Under the pieces are notes generated by a model. The model did no database searches, was not told the origin of the DNA, and saw only the letters and a program-made list of their open reading frames with translations. A stretch of DNA of 64,000 bases from Dioscorea cayenensis subsp. rotundata (lineage: Eukaryota > Streptophyta > Magnoliopsida > Dioscoreales > Dioscoreaceae): NCBI RefSeq assembly GCF_009730915.1, contig NC_052481.1, forward strand, positions 930,001-994,000. Direction: 5' to 3'. The position numbers were made by a program, and so were the translations under genes. Shown here piece by piece: positions 34,154-47,467 of this stretch. The stretch's first letter is position 1, and each line of letters starts with the position of its first letter.

Positions 34154-34677
34154 GACATTGACAAATCAAACTTTTCACATTGAACATTTTTCACTAAAGC
34201 ATCATCTTATCAAGAAATATAAGGATATTTATATCCATACATAAATAATAAAAAAAAGCACATTAGTCGTTGATGAATTCATCACCCATTAAGTGTTAAC
34301 CATTACTTGTGGTTCATATTTGACTTGGAAGAAAATATGATATATATATATAGATATATATGAAGGTTCTTGGGATATATGTAGATTACGGATATATTAA
34401 TGTCCTTGGCGACCATATTAATTTAGGGTTTAGAGACCACAATACACAATGTCTACTATCATATGTTATTACAACAAAATTTTATTATGATGAATTGATT
34501 ATGAAATTATTCGTATTTTATTGCTGGAGGTGTAGTTCAGCATATCTGGATCCCATTTGCTCTTCCGGCACCGCCATTGGAACTCTGGATCACCGAGATC
34601 GATTAGGGTCGGGTTTGGTGATCCTCTTCGTGGGGGTGGATGTTGTGGATGATGTGAGGGATGTTGGGCACTAGCAT
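33597..34677. other. Non-coding stretch with (AAT)n microsatellite
   Basis: About 34098-34147 is an AAT repeat of some 16 units. 34400-34500 repeats a sequence also seen at 32930-33030 (GGGTTKAGRGACC, CAATACACAATGTCTACTAT), a diverged segment duplication. No gene is recognised. Confidence 0.5.
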
Positions 34678-35722
34678 CACTACACTTTATGGGACTTTCA
34701 GCGGTATTTTTATCAGCTTTTAACAGTATTTATAAATGCCGCAACATTTATTACCGGAGTTTTTAAAAAACGCCGTAAATGATGCCCTAAAGAAAACATC
34801 GGTATTTTAGCGGCGTTCCTCAAAATAAACGCGTCATATTCGCAGCGTTTATTTATAAAATGCCGGCAAAATTGGAAGCAAAGTATACATATATGAGCAT
34901 CAAAATAGTGGCGTTTTTTAAATAAAAAGCCTCTATTATCGCGGCGATCATTAGCGTGAACGCCGTGCAAAAGTGTGGTCTGTAAATTTACAATAAACAA
35001 AAATCCTCAGCCAATCAACATCAATCAACAAACCAGATACCTAAACAACTCATCCAAAGCCACAACGCGTTATCAACCAACAAGATTGGCAAGCAAAAAA
35101 TAAAAATAAAATAACTCCGAGATAAAACACCAAAGAAACCCTAATCAAACGTGGGGAGAGAGAGCCCCAAGAAAAAGTTTTAATGTTTACATAAAACTTT
35201 CCTGGCATTTATTACTATAAATGCCGTTATAAAAATTTTATTTTCGCGGATAATTTTAACCATAATCCTGCCAATTACATCCGCTGTGTTTATTTCATAC
35301 AATGCTGCCATATCAATAACTATACCGGCATTTATTAATATAAACGCCGCTAAATTAAATATATATTTTCCACATCTTAATTTCCCTAAGCCCATAAATT
35401 ACATTACCGGCATTTATTTAACTAAACACCGCTAAATAAGAAAACTTACCGGCGCCTACTAATATAAACGCCGCTAATTAAAATTAAATTTTTAAACTTT
35501 AATTCATCTTACTTTCCGAGTTATTTAGGCGCCATTTATTTCAATAAACGCCTCTATTGTACCGGCGCTTTAAAGCAAAAAACGCCGTTAATGTAAATCT
35601 TTTTAAAAATGAAAATTATTTAAAACCCAGAAAGAATTAGGTGCCACAAAATTAAAAACATTGGCGGGGTTTATTAAAAACACCGCTAATAAAACGCCAC
35701 AAAATCCCTACTTTGATGTAGT
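34678..35722. mobile_element. Complete non-autonomous CACTA element
   Basis: It starts CACTACACTTTATGGGAC and ends ...CTACTTTGATGTAGTG, with the exact 3-bp target duplication CAT on both sides (34675-34677, 35723-35725). Both terminal regions are packed with short motifs such as AAACGCCGCTAA and TTTAGCGGCGTT in both orientations, the subterminal repeats to which a CACTA transposase binds. There is no transposase inside. Its right end closely matches the CACTA end at 44983 (GTAGrsATTTTGyGGCG), so both belong to one family. Confidence 0.92.
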
Positions 35723-35725
35723 GCA

Positions 35726-36526
35726 TGGAGACCTGGAAAAAAGAAAGAAAAAAAAGGACATAAGGTGTTCGACGTTTGGCCTCAAAGAAGTGATAGAAGA
35801 TATTCACACAATGGTAATGATCTGTTGCCCCTTCCTTTCATCTCTTCGCTCTCTTTTTATCTTCTTTTGGTATTTGTGTGTGTGTGTGTGTGTGAAAGAT
35901 TTGAAGTATTTCTTGTTCTTAATTTGTTCAATGGTTCTTGCTTGTTGATGAGAAGAAGCAATGGCAAAGGAAAAGATAAAGATAAAGAAGGTAGACAATG
36001 CAATGCCTGAGAGTTTATGCTTAGTTTGAGATTGAGAAGATTAAGATTATATATTTTGATGATGTTTTGTATGTTCTTCTGGTTTTCGTTTATGCTTAGT
36101 TTTTGGTTTGCTTTTTATTGTATTTTAAGTTTTTTTTTTCATCTAATGCAGGATAGTAATTGTAATTATACGGATCATATATTAAGATCATTATTTGTCT
36201 TGTAAAACAAATTTTGTTGGAGTAATTGTAATTTATTTGGATTAATAAAATTATTAATTTAGATTTTGTTAAACAAAAATTTGTTGAAAAAACTGTTATT
36301 TTTATTAATTAATGAAATAAAAAAATAATTTTATTTCCCTATAATAAATTAATTCTCATATGAAATACTTTTTTTATTTTTTTATATTTAAAAATAGGAT
36401 TATAAATAAAAATTATTTTTTTGTTTTTAATATCTATAATAATCAAATCGGCTTTTAAATCCGCTTTGACAATTTAGAAACGGTTTTGAAACGACAGATA
36501 AGAAACGGATTATAGTGCATGGAAGA
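35726..36526. other. Non-coding stretch
   Basis: It contains a GT microsatellite near 35876-35894 and AT-rich sequence. No exon is recognised. Confidence 0.45.
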
Positions 36527-37387
36527 AAAATTTATAAAATTTCTTCAAAAACCATTCTCAATTCTTGACACTCTTGGGGTAGAGAAAAAAATTTATAAAA
36601 TCCTTTAAGCCTACCTTGAGGTGGGAGTAAAGAGAAAAATTTATAAAAATTTTTCAAACCCACCTTGAGGTCTTGACAATCTTGGGGGTAGAGAGAAAAA
36701 TTTATAAAACTATTTGAAAGCCTACCTTGTGGTCTTGACACTCTTGGGAGAGAGGAAAAATTTATAAAAGTTATTCAAACCCACCTTGAGGTCTTTGACA
36801 CTCTGGGTGTAGTGAGAAAAAATTTATAAAATTCCTCCAAACCTACCTTGAGGTTTTGACACTCTTAGAGGTAGAGAGAAAAATTTATAAAATTTTCTTA
36901 AACTTACCTTGACGTCTCGACACTCTTGGGGGTAGAAATAAAAAAATTCTTTGAACTCACTTTGAAGTCATTTAACACTCATTGGAGTGAAAAGAAGAGT
37001 AAATGAAAAATTTTATGAAAATCTCTCTTTAAACTCACTCTGAGGTCTTTTGACACTCATTGAGTGAAAAGAAAAGTAAATAAAAATTTTATGAAAATCT
37101 CTCTCTAAAACTTACTACGAGGGTCTTTTTCGACACTCATTGAGTGAAAAGGGTAAATGAAAATTTTATAAAAATCTCTCTTCGAACTCATTTTGAGTGA
37201 AGAAGAAGAAATGAAATTTTATAAAAATCAACTCGTTTTTCGGTTTGACACTATTGAGTGAAAGGAAGAGTGAATGAAAATTTTGTTAAAATCAACTCAC
37301 TTTGAGGTCTTTGACACTCATAGAGTGAAAGAAAGAATAAATTTCCTGAAATCCATTGTGAGAACTTCATTCGCTACCAATCGGAGA
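36527..37387. repeat. Tandem array, inverted relative to 3250-3837
   Basis: Around eleven units of 60-80 bp carry the landmark GACACTC...GAGTG followed by AAAATTTATAAAA. Read on the minus strand, the units match those at 3250-3837. The left units (36527-36930) are more uniform, with GACACTCTTGGGGGTAGAG, and the right ones have GACACTCATTGAGTGAAA. The array runs into the second N gap. Confidence 0.75.
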
Positions 37388-38387
37388 NNNNNNNNNNNNN
37401 NNNNNNNNNNNNNNNNNNNNNNNNNNNNNNNNNNNNNNNNNNNNNNNNNNNNNNNNNNNNNNNNNNNNNNNNNNNNNNNNNNNNNNNNNNNNNNNNNNNN
37501 NNNNNNNNNNNNNNNNNNNNNNNNNNNNNNNNNNNNNNNNNNNNNNNNNNNNNNNNNNNNNNNNNNNNNNNNNNNNNNNNNNNNNNNNNNNNNNNNNNNN
37601 NNNNNNNNNNNNNNNNNNNNNNNNNNNNNNNNNNNNNNNNNNNNNNNNNNNNNNNNNNNNNNNNNNNNNNNNNNNNNNNNNNNNNNNNNNNNNNNNNNNN
37701 NNNNNNNNNNNNNNNNNNNNNNNNNNNNNNNNNNNNNNNNNNNNNNNNNNNNNNNNNNNNNNNNNNNNNNNNNNNNNNNNNNNNNNNNNNNNNNNNNNNN
37801 NNNNNNNNNNNNNNNNNNNNNNNNNNNNNNNNNNNNNNNNNNNNNNNNNNNNNNNNNNNNNNNNNNNNNNNNNNNNNNNNNNNNNNNNNNNNNNNNNNNN
37901 NNNNNNNNNNNNNNNNNNNNNNNNNNNNNNNNNNNNNNNNNNNNNNNNNNNNNNNNNNNNNNNNNNNNNNNNNNNNNNNNNNNNNNNNNNNNNNNNNNNN
38001 NNNNNNNNNNNNNNNNNNNNNNNNNNNNNNNNNNNNNNNNNNNNNNNNNNNNNNNNNNNNNNNNNNNNNNNNNNNNNNNNNNNNNNNNNNNNNNNNNNNN
38101 NNNNNNNNNNNNNNNNNNNNNNNNNNNNNNNNNNNNNNNNNNNNNNNNNNNNNNNNNNNNNNNNNNNNNNNNNNNNNNNNNNNNNNNNNNNNNNNNNNNN
38201 NNNNNNNNNNNNNNNNNNNNNNNNNNNNNNNNNNNNNNNNNNNNNNNNNNNNNNNNNNNNNNNNNNNNNNNNNNNNNNNNNNNNNNNNNNNNNNNNNNNN
38301 NNNNNNNNNNNNNNNNNNNNNNNNNNNNNNNNNNNNNNNNNNNNNNNNNNNNNNNNNNNNNNNNNNNNNNNNNNNNNNNNNNNNNNN
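37388..38387. other. Assembly gap (1000 N)
   Basis: A run of exactly 1000 N, size unknown. It begins inside or just after the tandem array, which probably caused the assembly to break. Confidence 0.99.
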
Positions 38388-41300
38388 AAAGTTACGTATT
38401 GCTTTCGCGTATGGATACTATGTTGGGTTGATAGTCTTTTTTTTTTCGACAAAGGTGACAAGGGCTGCTTCGTTGGGTTGATAGTCAATTAGGAGTTTTT
38501 TGTTGTTTAAATTTGAATTTAGCATACTGTAGCTTGTTTTTCTGCCTTGGTCTACAAGGGTCTGTTTTGTATGTGACTTAATCGATGAGAAGATATCCTC
38601 GAAATTTCTAAGGTTGCTAGTTTTGAAATTTTTGGTCAATAGTAGGGGTGAAGAGTCAATTGTAGTTGTTGTACCATTTATTCTTTGTTCTATAAATAGT
38701 GTATGTTTCCTACATTTCTTACATGCAATTTTTTAAATTTTAAAAGTGTTTTTTCTTGAACTTAAAATGAACATCATCAATTCAAGGCAAAATAAATGGC
38801 TGACAGATTTGTTTGTTAGCTTTTCATATAAGTTTTTTTCAATGAAGGGCTTATAAAAATCATAGAAATCTACTTTTCTTTTCTATTAGAACTACTGTCA
38901 CTGTTTCTAGTGATGTAAGCACATGGTCGTTATGTGATAATAAATAACATGCATGCAAATCGTTTTCTCGCCAACTTTTGTTGCTTCCCCATGCAAGTCA
39001 CAATAAATTGTCATCCTCCAACATTTTTAGATAACTATGAGTGCAAATTTATTTCCAAGGAACTGGCCTACTTAGGGTAATCAACTCAATCTTACTAGTG
39101 GTGGATTTATAAGAGATGTTCAAATGATTGAACTAAGGCTTCAACTGTGACCCACACATATGACTTGAAAAATCCATCGGTATGATAAAATGTTTGACAA
39201 CAAGAAGCTGATTGTGACATGTTCAGAATTCATTTAAGATTTTTAAGTATACCTGACCCTTTTCGCCCTTCAAACCAAGTTCAACCACTGTAACCGGTTT
39301 TCTAATTTCTAAATGTTGTTCTAGAGTTCGATCCTATTTCCGGTAGTCTGTAAGCCAGGCCAAGAGTTGGATTGGAGTTCCAAGGGTTCTTTTCTGTACA
39401 GTTCAGACCGGAACAGAATCAGTGCGCCTTTTAGATTTCCAGGTGTCTCTTTCTGGTGTCAGAAGGATATGAATACTGTTGAAACTCCTTTTCGTGATGA
39501 TGGATCTAGCTTAAAATTTTAGTTTAAAGTTCATTTATTTGGCTTTGAGCCAGTATAAATCACATACAGGAAGTATGGAGAGCATAATTCCACCATTGTA
39601 TCAATTCAGTGAGTTTTTCCAATAGTGATTATTTGTTTTGATTTAATATGTGAGTATTGAAATTACATAATTATTGTTCACTAAACTGTGTTTCTGTTGC
39701 ACATGACATAGAACACCATTCTCTGAAGCTTGTGTGAAAAGCTCATTTGTTTTACACAGCAAGCTGATAAAATTTTTGTAATGAAAATGTGAAGGATATC
39801 TTAGGGGATTCAAAGATATTGATGTGATGGAAGCGAAATGTAGTAAAATGGAATAATTTATTGAGTTGATAAACTTTGATATTCATAGTATTTGAAGCCT
39901 AGAAAATCCTCCAAAACTTTACTTTTGTATGTTTTTTATTCCATTCCATATTTCCAATGATTATTGACAGTTCTCTACTGAGATTTTTTAGTAAAAGTAA
40001 AATGCCAAGCTCTTTTGACTGTTGTGCATAAACTAGAATATTCACACCAACCATATTCAAGTTTCAAATGCACTGTGAATTGTGTAGTCTATGGAGTATC
40101 CAAGGCTCTTTCTCTGGTGCCCATCCTGGTACTGGTTTGGGCTCACAAGGACCTGAAGTGCCATCTAATTTAAATCTATTTCTTGCTGTTTGTTTTTCCC
40201 CTCTCCTTTAACTATTCTTTTAACCTGTAGTTGGCTCTTTCTTTCTTTTCTAAGATACCAAGGCATGAACTTTGCAGGATTTGCCCAAGCCTCTGGAAAG
40301 CCTTTACATTGACTGAGTGGAGAAGGGAATTTTGAAGGTCCTATTCCAAAATTTTATAGTGAAAATTCAAAGCGGTTTTTGAAAATTGCTTTTAGTTTTT
40401 CTATACCTCCCTGATAAAGTGTTTTTTTGGTGATTTGTCTATTTTTCCAAGATTTCCATTCATATCACTAGGTTCACCTATATCATCATTCACACTTAAT
40501 AATTTCTAATATAGTCTAAAGTTTCGATTATAAAATCGATCATTCAAAGAGACTATTAACTCGTGTTGTTATTCCTTTTGCTCCTAAAAGGGCCTCAGCA
40601 CATATAGAATCTGAAACTGATAACTGAAAACAGATGGTTCTGGTAAAGTCGATTTGGACCGGAAGGAGTGTCCAGGTTTTAAACTAATATCTTTTCATAT
40701 TATAAAATCAGCAGTCGTGGTTGTGGAATGTATGAACCAAAATTATGCTATGCCCATGCCACTCTTGTCAACTCATACTTTGGTGATGACTCAGTGTGTG
40801 ATGCAATTCATGCTTAGCACACAAGGATTTAATGCAGTGTCTAATATTAGATCTTACCTCTCATGTTTGAAGGTTATTTTTGTGTTGTCTGACTATGAAT
40901 AAAGAAAAATGTTTTAACTAGTTATGCTTCCTTGCCATCCAATTTCCCTTTTTTGTGGTAGGCCATATCCCATGTTTCCCTGAAGAAGATTTTGAAGACA
41001 TGCGCTACCACTCAAATTATATTAAAACTAACATGAATGCTAGCCTAGTCACATTTAACGGCTTCTCAAGGCTTTTGTCCAGTTGAGGGTTTGTATAAAT
41101 GTGTGCATTATTCAATTGCAAGAATTGTTTGTTACATTACAGGTCTGAAAAATATTCACTGTTACCTTCTTATAACAGCGGACAAATTGCTATGAAACCT
41201 ACAACCATGCCCATGTTACATGATAAACGCTGTCTCTATAATTTTTCACGACACTTTTGTGAAGCAGGGCAGTCTTATGGCTGATCATCATCTTGATCAA

Positions 41301-42340
41301 TTCTATTTGTTTATCTAACATCAAATTGATTATTTTTTTACGAATTCTCACAGTAATGTTTAGAAACTTTTCCTCCTTAAAAACAATAAATCATCCAAGC
41401 TTTTAATCTTTCTAACTAGTGATTCTCTTGCAGGACTGCTTCCATCAAATTGATTATTCCACACCTTCCTTTTTTTTATCTTTTATTCTCTCTTACAGTT
41501 GGATATCTCTCATTTGATGTCATGTAGGAGAAAATTTAAAGAAGATCAAGAAAGGAAGAGAGGACTTTGATTAATTTTCATGACTTGCTGAATTCTTTGG
41601 ATACCCAGCAAGGGACTGGTATGCATTTTATTTCCTGGTTTATTTTTTATCTTCTTGTTTAGAGTCTTTAGACTTTCAAGGTTTTAGAGGTGATGATCAA
41701 CTATATATTTTTGGTGTTCCTACTTCCAATAGTTAATTAACAAAGCTAATGAATCTCTTCCTTTATTAGATAAGAAGTTCACATATGAAATAACAAAGGT
41801 ATCAAGATAGGTGCTGTTGAAACTCTCATGAAACTTTCCTTTTCTGGTGATCAATAGAAACACTGGATTTGCTTGAACAATGAAATTCAAAGTATCTTGG
41901 ACTTTTTGGGCCTTTCTTGAAAGAACATTTTGTACATGAGGAACTGAATTTTACAGCTTCTGGAACCCAAAAAAAACATTGTAGACAATAGCAAATTCTT
42001 CAGAAAGTAGGACTGGTATACCATAATATATATACTGACTGACGTTCTGTATTATTTTGGAAAAAACTGATCTTGGCTTCAAAAATAGATTTGTTAGTAG
42101 ACAATGTCTTCACTGGAGACACAGTTAGTAGTTCAAAGTCAATGCAAGTGCAGAGAGACTTCTAAACTCTCATCTGGCTGCCAGCTTCTTAGCTTTAAAC
42201 AAATAAACTGCAAATAGTTCAACCCACTCTGTTTGGAATAGAGTTTTGCCATTTTGCCACTCTATATATAGCATGCTATTCAGTTTTTTTAATTTCTGCA
42301 ATCATTGACAAGCTTGCATCTAATTCACAGACGAGTCATT
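38388..42340. other. No recognised gene
   Basis: Composition is intron- or UTR-like with scattered intron-boundary-like CAG sites. No reading frame resembles a protein I know. The 5' part of the CACTA element whose transposase gene starts near 42349 should lie here, but neither CACTACA nor the TTTAGCGGCGTT subterminal motifs are visible upstream. Confidence 0.4.
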
Positions 42341-42348
42341 TTTTCTTT

Positions 42349-44215
42349 GTGCAGACAAGTGAAAACATGTGGAGATTAAAATTGAAAGGTATCAAAATTG
42401 TCCAATCTAACTCTACTGCTAACAATGCAAGTGGATGTGATGTTGGTGGTGCTACAACATCTAACACTTGCGGCAGTAATCCATCAAACCATGTTGGTTC
42501 TACAAGGTCTGCTCCATTACCTAGTGTTACTCCACATAGCTCTATTCCGTCATCCTCAGATGATTCAAACCTTAATGATCAAGTTGCAACCAGTAATACA
42601 TGCACAAGATTAGATAATCTTCAGCCAATCAATGAAGCCAGTGAATTAAATTCAGGTAATTCCATGCTTTTAGACTACAATTAAAAATCACTATAATTGC
42701 ATAAATGCTTTATATGTTATGATATGTGTATGTATTATTGTAGTTGATAATCAAGGACAACAAAGAAAAAGGGATCGAACCACTATAAAAGAGTTATGGA
42801 CATTACCTTCTCAAGAAAGGATTTTAGTGAGTTCCAATCAATTAGGACAACCAGTTGGACCCAAAGCACAATTATTGGCTGCATTTCTAGGTATGCTTGC
42901 TCGATCAGGCCAACATATTGGCCTCCAATATGAGAGTTGGCATAAAGTACCAAAAACATTGAAGGATGAATTATTTAAATTTATTGAGGTAAAGTCACTT
43001 AACTAAAATGTTCAAATGTTATGCTTATAAATAATTTAATTGTTCAAATTTAGTAAGTTCTATTACTAATCCAAATGGGTTATAATGTTTTATATAGTTA
43101 AGATTTTCCCTTCAAATTTCAAGAGAGTATGTACTCAAATCTTTGGGGAAGAAATGGAGGGATTATAAGCATGATTTGAAAACAAAACATTTCAAACGAG
43201 AAGAAAGCCTACAGGCAAACAAGGACAAACATCCAAGTGCTACTATTCGATGGCAATGGGAACAATTAGTTGACTTTTGGTATTCAAAGAAAGGAGAGTT
43301 GGCGTAAATATTTTGCTTATTTCAATGAAAGTATCTTATCTTTGTTATTTATAATTTAAAATGCATGTCATATGCAGGATTCTAAAAAACTTGGGGTTGC
43401 TAGTAGAAATCAACAAAAATATACACACACTTGTGGATCGAAGAGTTTCTCAAGAAAGGAAAAAGAAATGGTAAGTAACTATAAACTTGTTTATGTTTGT
43501 GATTCAAACTAATTTGTGTCCAATTACTTGTAGGAGGTTACCACAGGAAAAAAAAAGTAGGTCGCCTTGAACTGTTTAGAGCAACCCATACTAAGAAGGA
43601 TGGGTCTCACATGAATGAGGAAACCAGACAAATTATGGTAATACCTATGTTTTTAGTGTTCTTTAATCACTTCACAATTTGTTTTTAAATTATATTAATT
43701 CTTTTTAAAAATTGTTTTTGATATAGGAGTCAGCCAATGAGAAGTTAGTTGGATATCAAAACAATAGATGAGGATATGCAAAATGGTTGAAACTGAGATT
43801 CGACTACAAGTTATTGGAAAAAGAACGATGTGGACGAGTAAGAGGGGTTGGGTTAGGTCCAACACCCAAAAGCTATTATGGAGGCTCGAGTACCCAAAAT
43901 TCTAACAACTCAAACAATCAATCAAGTGAAGTTGTTGAGCGAATTCATCAAATGGAACGAGAAATGCAAAAAATGAGAGATGAGCGTGAGTAAGAACGAG
44001 CTCAAGTAGAACAACAAAATGCTCAATACAATGCTCTTCTTACCTTTTTACAAAATCAGTTTCCGGGTGTTACGATCCCCGGAATAAACAATATTGGCTC
44101 ATCCTCATCACAGGCCCAGGTATTATAAAAGTGCACAAATTATTTTGGTTATGCCTAGATTCATCTTCTAATGATTTTATTTTAGTTGCAGGATAACTCT
44201 TCTGGAGATAATTAA
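42349..44215 (+). pseudogene. CACTA TNP1-like transposase gene (Transposase_24 / Ptta-En-Spm type), decayed
   Basis: Exon pieces in order are about 42352-42655, 42744-42989 (RTTIKELWTLPSQERI, PKAQLLAAFLGMLAR), 43100-43305 (SLGKKWRDYKHDLK, RWQWEQLVDFWYSKK), 43379-43470, 43535-43637 (GRLELFRATHTKKDG), 43727-44118 (ERCGRVRGVGLGPTP, then a coiled-coil with VERIHQMEREMQKM) and 44192-44213 (DNSSGDN, stop). This layout of conserved core, GRGLG-like motif and C-terminal coiled coil is that of the second CACTA protein, which binds subterminal repeats. Decay shows as a frameshift near 43558, a TGA near 43770 and a TAA in the coiled coil at 43991. The catalytic TNP2 gene is not present. Confidence 0.8.
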
Positions 44216-44539
44216 TTAATGGCGTTGGTGATGCATTGGATGTCTTTAGTCGTATATGTTATGTACGTTATGGTTTTATGTGGAACAAGAATCACATACT
44301 TTGATATTAGTGTTCTTTGGTGTTTTTGGAATTTATTGTGTTATGTTTGGAATCCCAAATGTGTGACTTCTTGTTGGAATGAATGTGGAATATTATTACA
44401 AATCATCAACTATTGTTTATGTTTAATTATTTGTGGATGTAAACAAGTCTATATGTGTGTTGTAATGCCATTGATTATATTCCAGGTTTTTCAGAAGAAA
44501 TACCCAAGAAAATCTGAATTGCTTGTTAAATCCTTCAAA

Positions 44540-44983
44540 TATAGTTTTATTGTTCACGGCGTTTATTTCAAAAAATCCCACGAACAGCGGGAAAAAAATA
44601 TTCTCATATTTGGATAATATTTCCGGCGTTTATTATATAAACGCCGCTGTTAGATGGATACCTCTCGGCGTTTTCACTATAAACGCCGGTAAAATGGTGG
44701 CAACTAATTGCGGCGTTTATAGGTATAAACACCGTCAATAGCACATGTCGCCGTTCAACGTCGTCCCATTCATACCTGCGCTTTATATAATAAACGCCGC
44801 TAAGTAATAAACGCCGCCAACTTAGCGGCATTTATTATATAAAGCGTCGGGAATATCCCGACGAAAGTTTCAATGGCACTTGGCCCGGCGTTTTCTTGTG
44901 TCGCCGGGATTGTAAATGGCGGCGTTTTAAAACGCCGGTAAAGCACAAATTAAACGCCGCAAAATGTCTACTGTGGTGTAGTG
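44540..44983 (+). mobile_element. CACTA 3' subterminal region and terminus
   Basis: Dense inverted motifs (AAACGCCGC, GCGGCGTTTAT) fill the region. The terminus is ACTGTGGTGTAGTG at 44970-44983, inverted CACTACACCACAGT. ATG follows as the expected 3-bp duplication, but the 5' end was not found to compare. It belongs with the TNP1-like gene just upstream and with the element at 34678-35722. Confidence 0.85.
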
Positions 44984-46318
44984 ATGGTCACTCACTCTTG
45001 ATTTTTTTGTTGTTATAAAGCAGTTCAACAAAAGGTGAATTTATGAACAAAAGTAAGTGGTCAAGTATTGTGTACAATTGAATAAATTAGATTTTCCCCA
45101 ATACTAATGCCATATCATGTGTAGGTATTATTACATGACTCTAAATGAAGCATGCATGAAGATTTAAGCTTGGAGATAATACATAATAGCTCAGTTGCTT
45201 CAACAAAGTCTTCACTGTGAGGTTTTTTTAATTTTTTTATTTTTTATTTCAGTTGATGAAGTGACTGCAACATAACAATTTTAGTTTTTTGCAGACAGGC
45301 CATGCACCAGCTTCCGATTTTTTTATGGTTTTTTGTTGTGCTATTAACTCAGAACTCATCTTTCACATCTGGAGCATTATGCTGTGATGGTAGACCATGA
45401 AAGGAAATCTCCCAAGGGGAAGGGTGCTTTTAGATTTTACCAGACAGAAAAATGGCTGCAAAGTCTTTTGTTTCTTATTTATGTTTATGATATGAGTATT
45501 ATGTTTTCTTTTGGAAACTGCCAAACACGACTTTTATCATGTTAGTATGATTTAACCAAACCATTTTTTTATTCCAATTGTAGTCAAAAGAGTTCAACAA
45601 TAAGTATTGAAATTTGAACTTGGTGGTTAGAACTCTAATCTAACTTTATCATACAAATGAGAACAGCCTGTAAGAAGGAAATCAGACACCAGCTGGAACT
45701 AAACTCTACACATATTGCAAATGATGGTATCAAAAATTGTGTCGTCCTCGTACAGCTTCATCTTTTAAAACTAACTGCCAGAAAAGAAGCTGGGAATGAA
45801 CTGCATGAATGCATTAAACCCAGAGCAGTAGTCTTTTTGATCCAGATGTCCCTGCAGGACAAGAAGCTCCATATTGGTGCGCAAGCACTAGCCGTGACTG
45901 CAAACCTGATTTGAAAATACATTTATCAGGAAAAGAAGCAGTATATGATGCATTTGAGTAATTTCCAGCTGAGTTTAAGTCCTTACCGGGAATAATGGGT
46001 GTTAAGGAGTTACACCAAGAACATGAGCTCTTTTGATCACCACAAAGCTCACATGGGGAAGAGATGGTAGCTTTTGTATGAAAAGTTCCCTCAGAAGAAG
46101 AATGGTCAACTGTGTATGTGTCCAATATATCTTGAGATCCCTCACCAAAATGCACATTGCTTTGGGACATGAAATAACGTCTCCAGGTCCCAGTAAAGCA
46201 TACAAAAGTGAAAAACACTTGCATCACGGTTATAGGATCAGCTTAGAAGAATTTGATAGAACTCCTTTGAATGAAAATAACATACAGTATGGAACAGTAA
46301 ATAAGCAAATCAAAGTTC
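44984..46318. other. No recognised gene; exon-like stretch near 45830-46080
   Basis: On the plus strand a frame at about 45832-45954 reads FDPDVPAGQEAPYWCASTSR, DCKPDLKIHLSGKEAVYDAFE, then a stop, then FPAEFKSLPGIMGVKELHQE. The composition looks like real protein rather than noise, but stops interrupt it and I do not recognise the family. It may be a broken host exon. Confidence 0.35.
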
Positions 46319-46323
46319 ACTTG

Positions 46324-47467
46324 TGTTAGTGCAACCGCACTATTTAATTGGCATGATTTGACACCAAGGTAAGATGACGTGGCAACCATGGTGACAAGGC
46401 ATAATTGATGACGTGGCAAGCATGGTGACATGGCAAGGAGACTTGGAGTGCAAGGCAAACATCTTGAAGATCTTGGTGGAGCTATTTTTAGTAAGTCTAT
46501 AACACTGGAGTAAAATATCTTGAAAAATCATAGTGGTTATCTAAAGATCTTGGTGAACTTTATTTTTAGTGAATCGATTACATTTCAAGACAAGATCATA
46601 TCAAGACCATATTTAGGAGATGTGATTGAAGACTAAATATGGATGGAGCTTAATTGAAGAAAGATCTATCAATGGTATGAAGAAGGCTAATTGAAGATAT
46701 GATTTGAAGAATCCTCGATGAAGATTGATTGAAGATTTGAGAACCAAACTTAATTGGGTGAATTGAAGATCAAGTTTGGAGAATCTTTGAAGACCAAACT
46801 AGGAAGGTTGAAGACTAAAGTTTGGCAAGTTTCATGAAGACGCACAAGGACGTGCGCCCCTTGCGAGGGGACTGCGTGATAAGGAGTCGAGGAGGTAGGC
46901 TAGCTTGCCGTAGTGAGGGATCGGGAGATTTGGGACGCATCGACTCGGACTCAAGCATGACCGGGAGGTTGATGGTTCTTGAGATCATCCATAACGTAAC
47001 GTAACTCGCTCAAGTCGGTCAGAGGGTCATGTCAGTAATTCATGTTACAATAGGAGCTACAACAAATGTAATTTCGTAAGGTTTTTTTAAATTAATAGCC
47101 GCGGAGATTCTAAAAGAGGTATGTGCTATATTTGAGATGTTGAGGTGTCTATATAAGCTACCTTGCTCGTAGATTGTAAGGTGTGACTCTTGGGAGACTC
47201 TTAGAGGAGAGTGGGAGAGCACTAGGCAATCTAGAGAGGGTAGTGATCTTTATTGTTGAGAGTGTGAGTGACAAGTGTTTGTACTCGTCTATTTTTACCT
47301 CTTTTAGTGGATTATTTATCTCCGGGCTTGGCCCCCCAGATGTAGGCCAGTGGACGTCGAACTAGGTTACCAATCTTGTGTGTCTCTTTCTTGCTTGGTT
47401 TGTGTGAGTTTTTATTTGAGTGTTTTGAGTGTTTACTAAACCACAAACCACATCACCGGAACTAACA
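46324..47467 (+). mobile_element. Solo LTR of a copia-type retrotransposon
   Basis: It starts TGTTAGTGCAACC and ends CCGGAACTAACA, a perfect 7-bp inverted TGTTAGT/ACTAACA. The exact 5-bp target duplication ACTTG lies on both sides (46319-46323, 47468-47472). There is no internal region, so the element was reduced by recombination between its two LTRs. GAACTAGGTTACCAATCTTG with TGTGTGTCTC near 47355-47385 resembles the R/U5 area of copia-type (SIRE/Maximus-like) LTRs. Orientation is inferred from that. Confidence 0.9.

Noticed and set aside
37274..38488. Long open frames crossing the second N run on both strands
   Set aside because: Same artefact of translating N; the real flanks are tandem-array and non-coding sequence.
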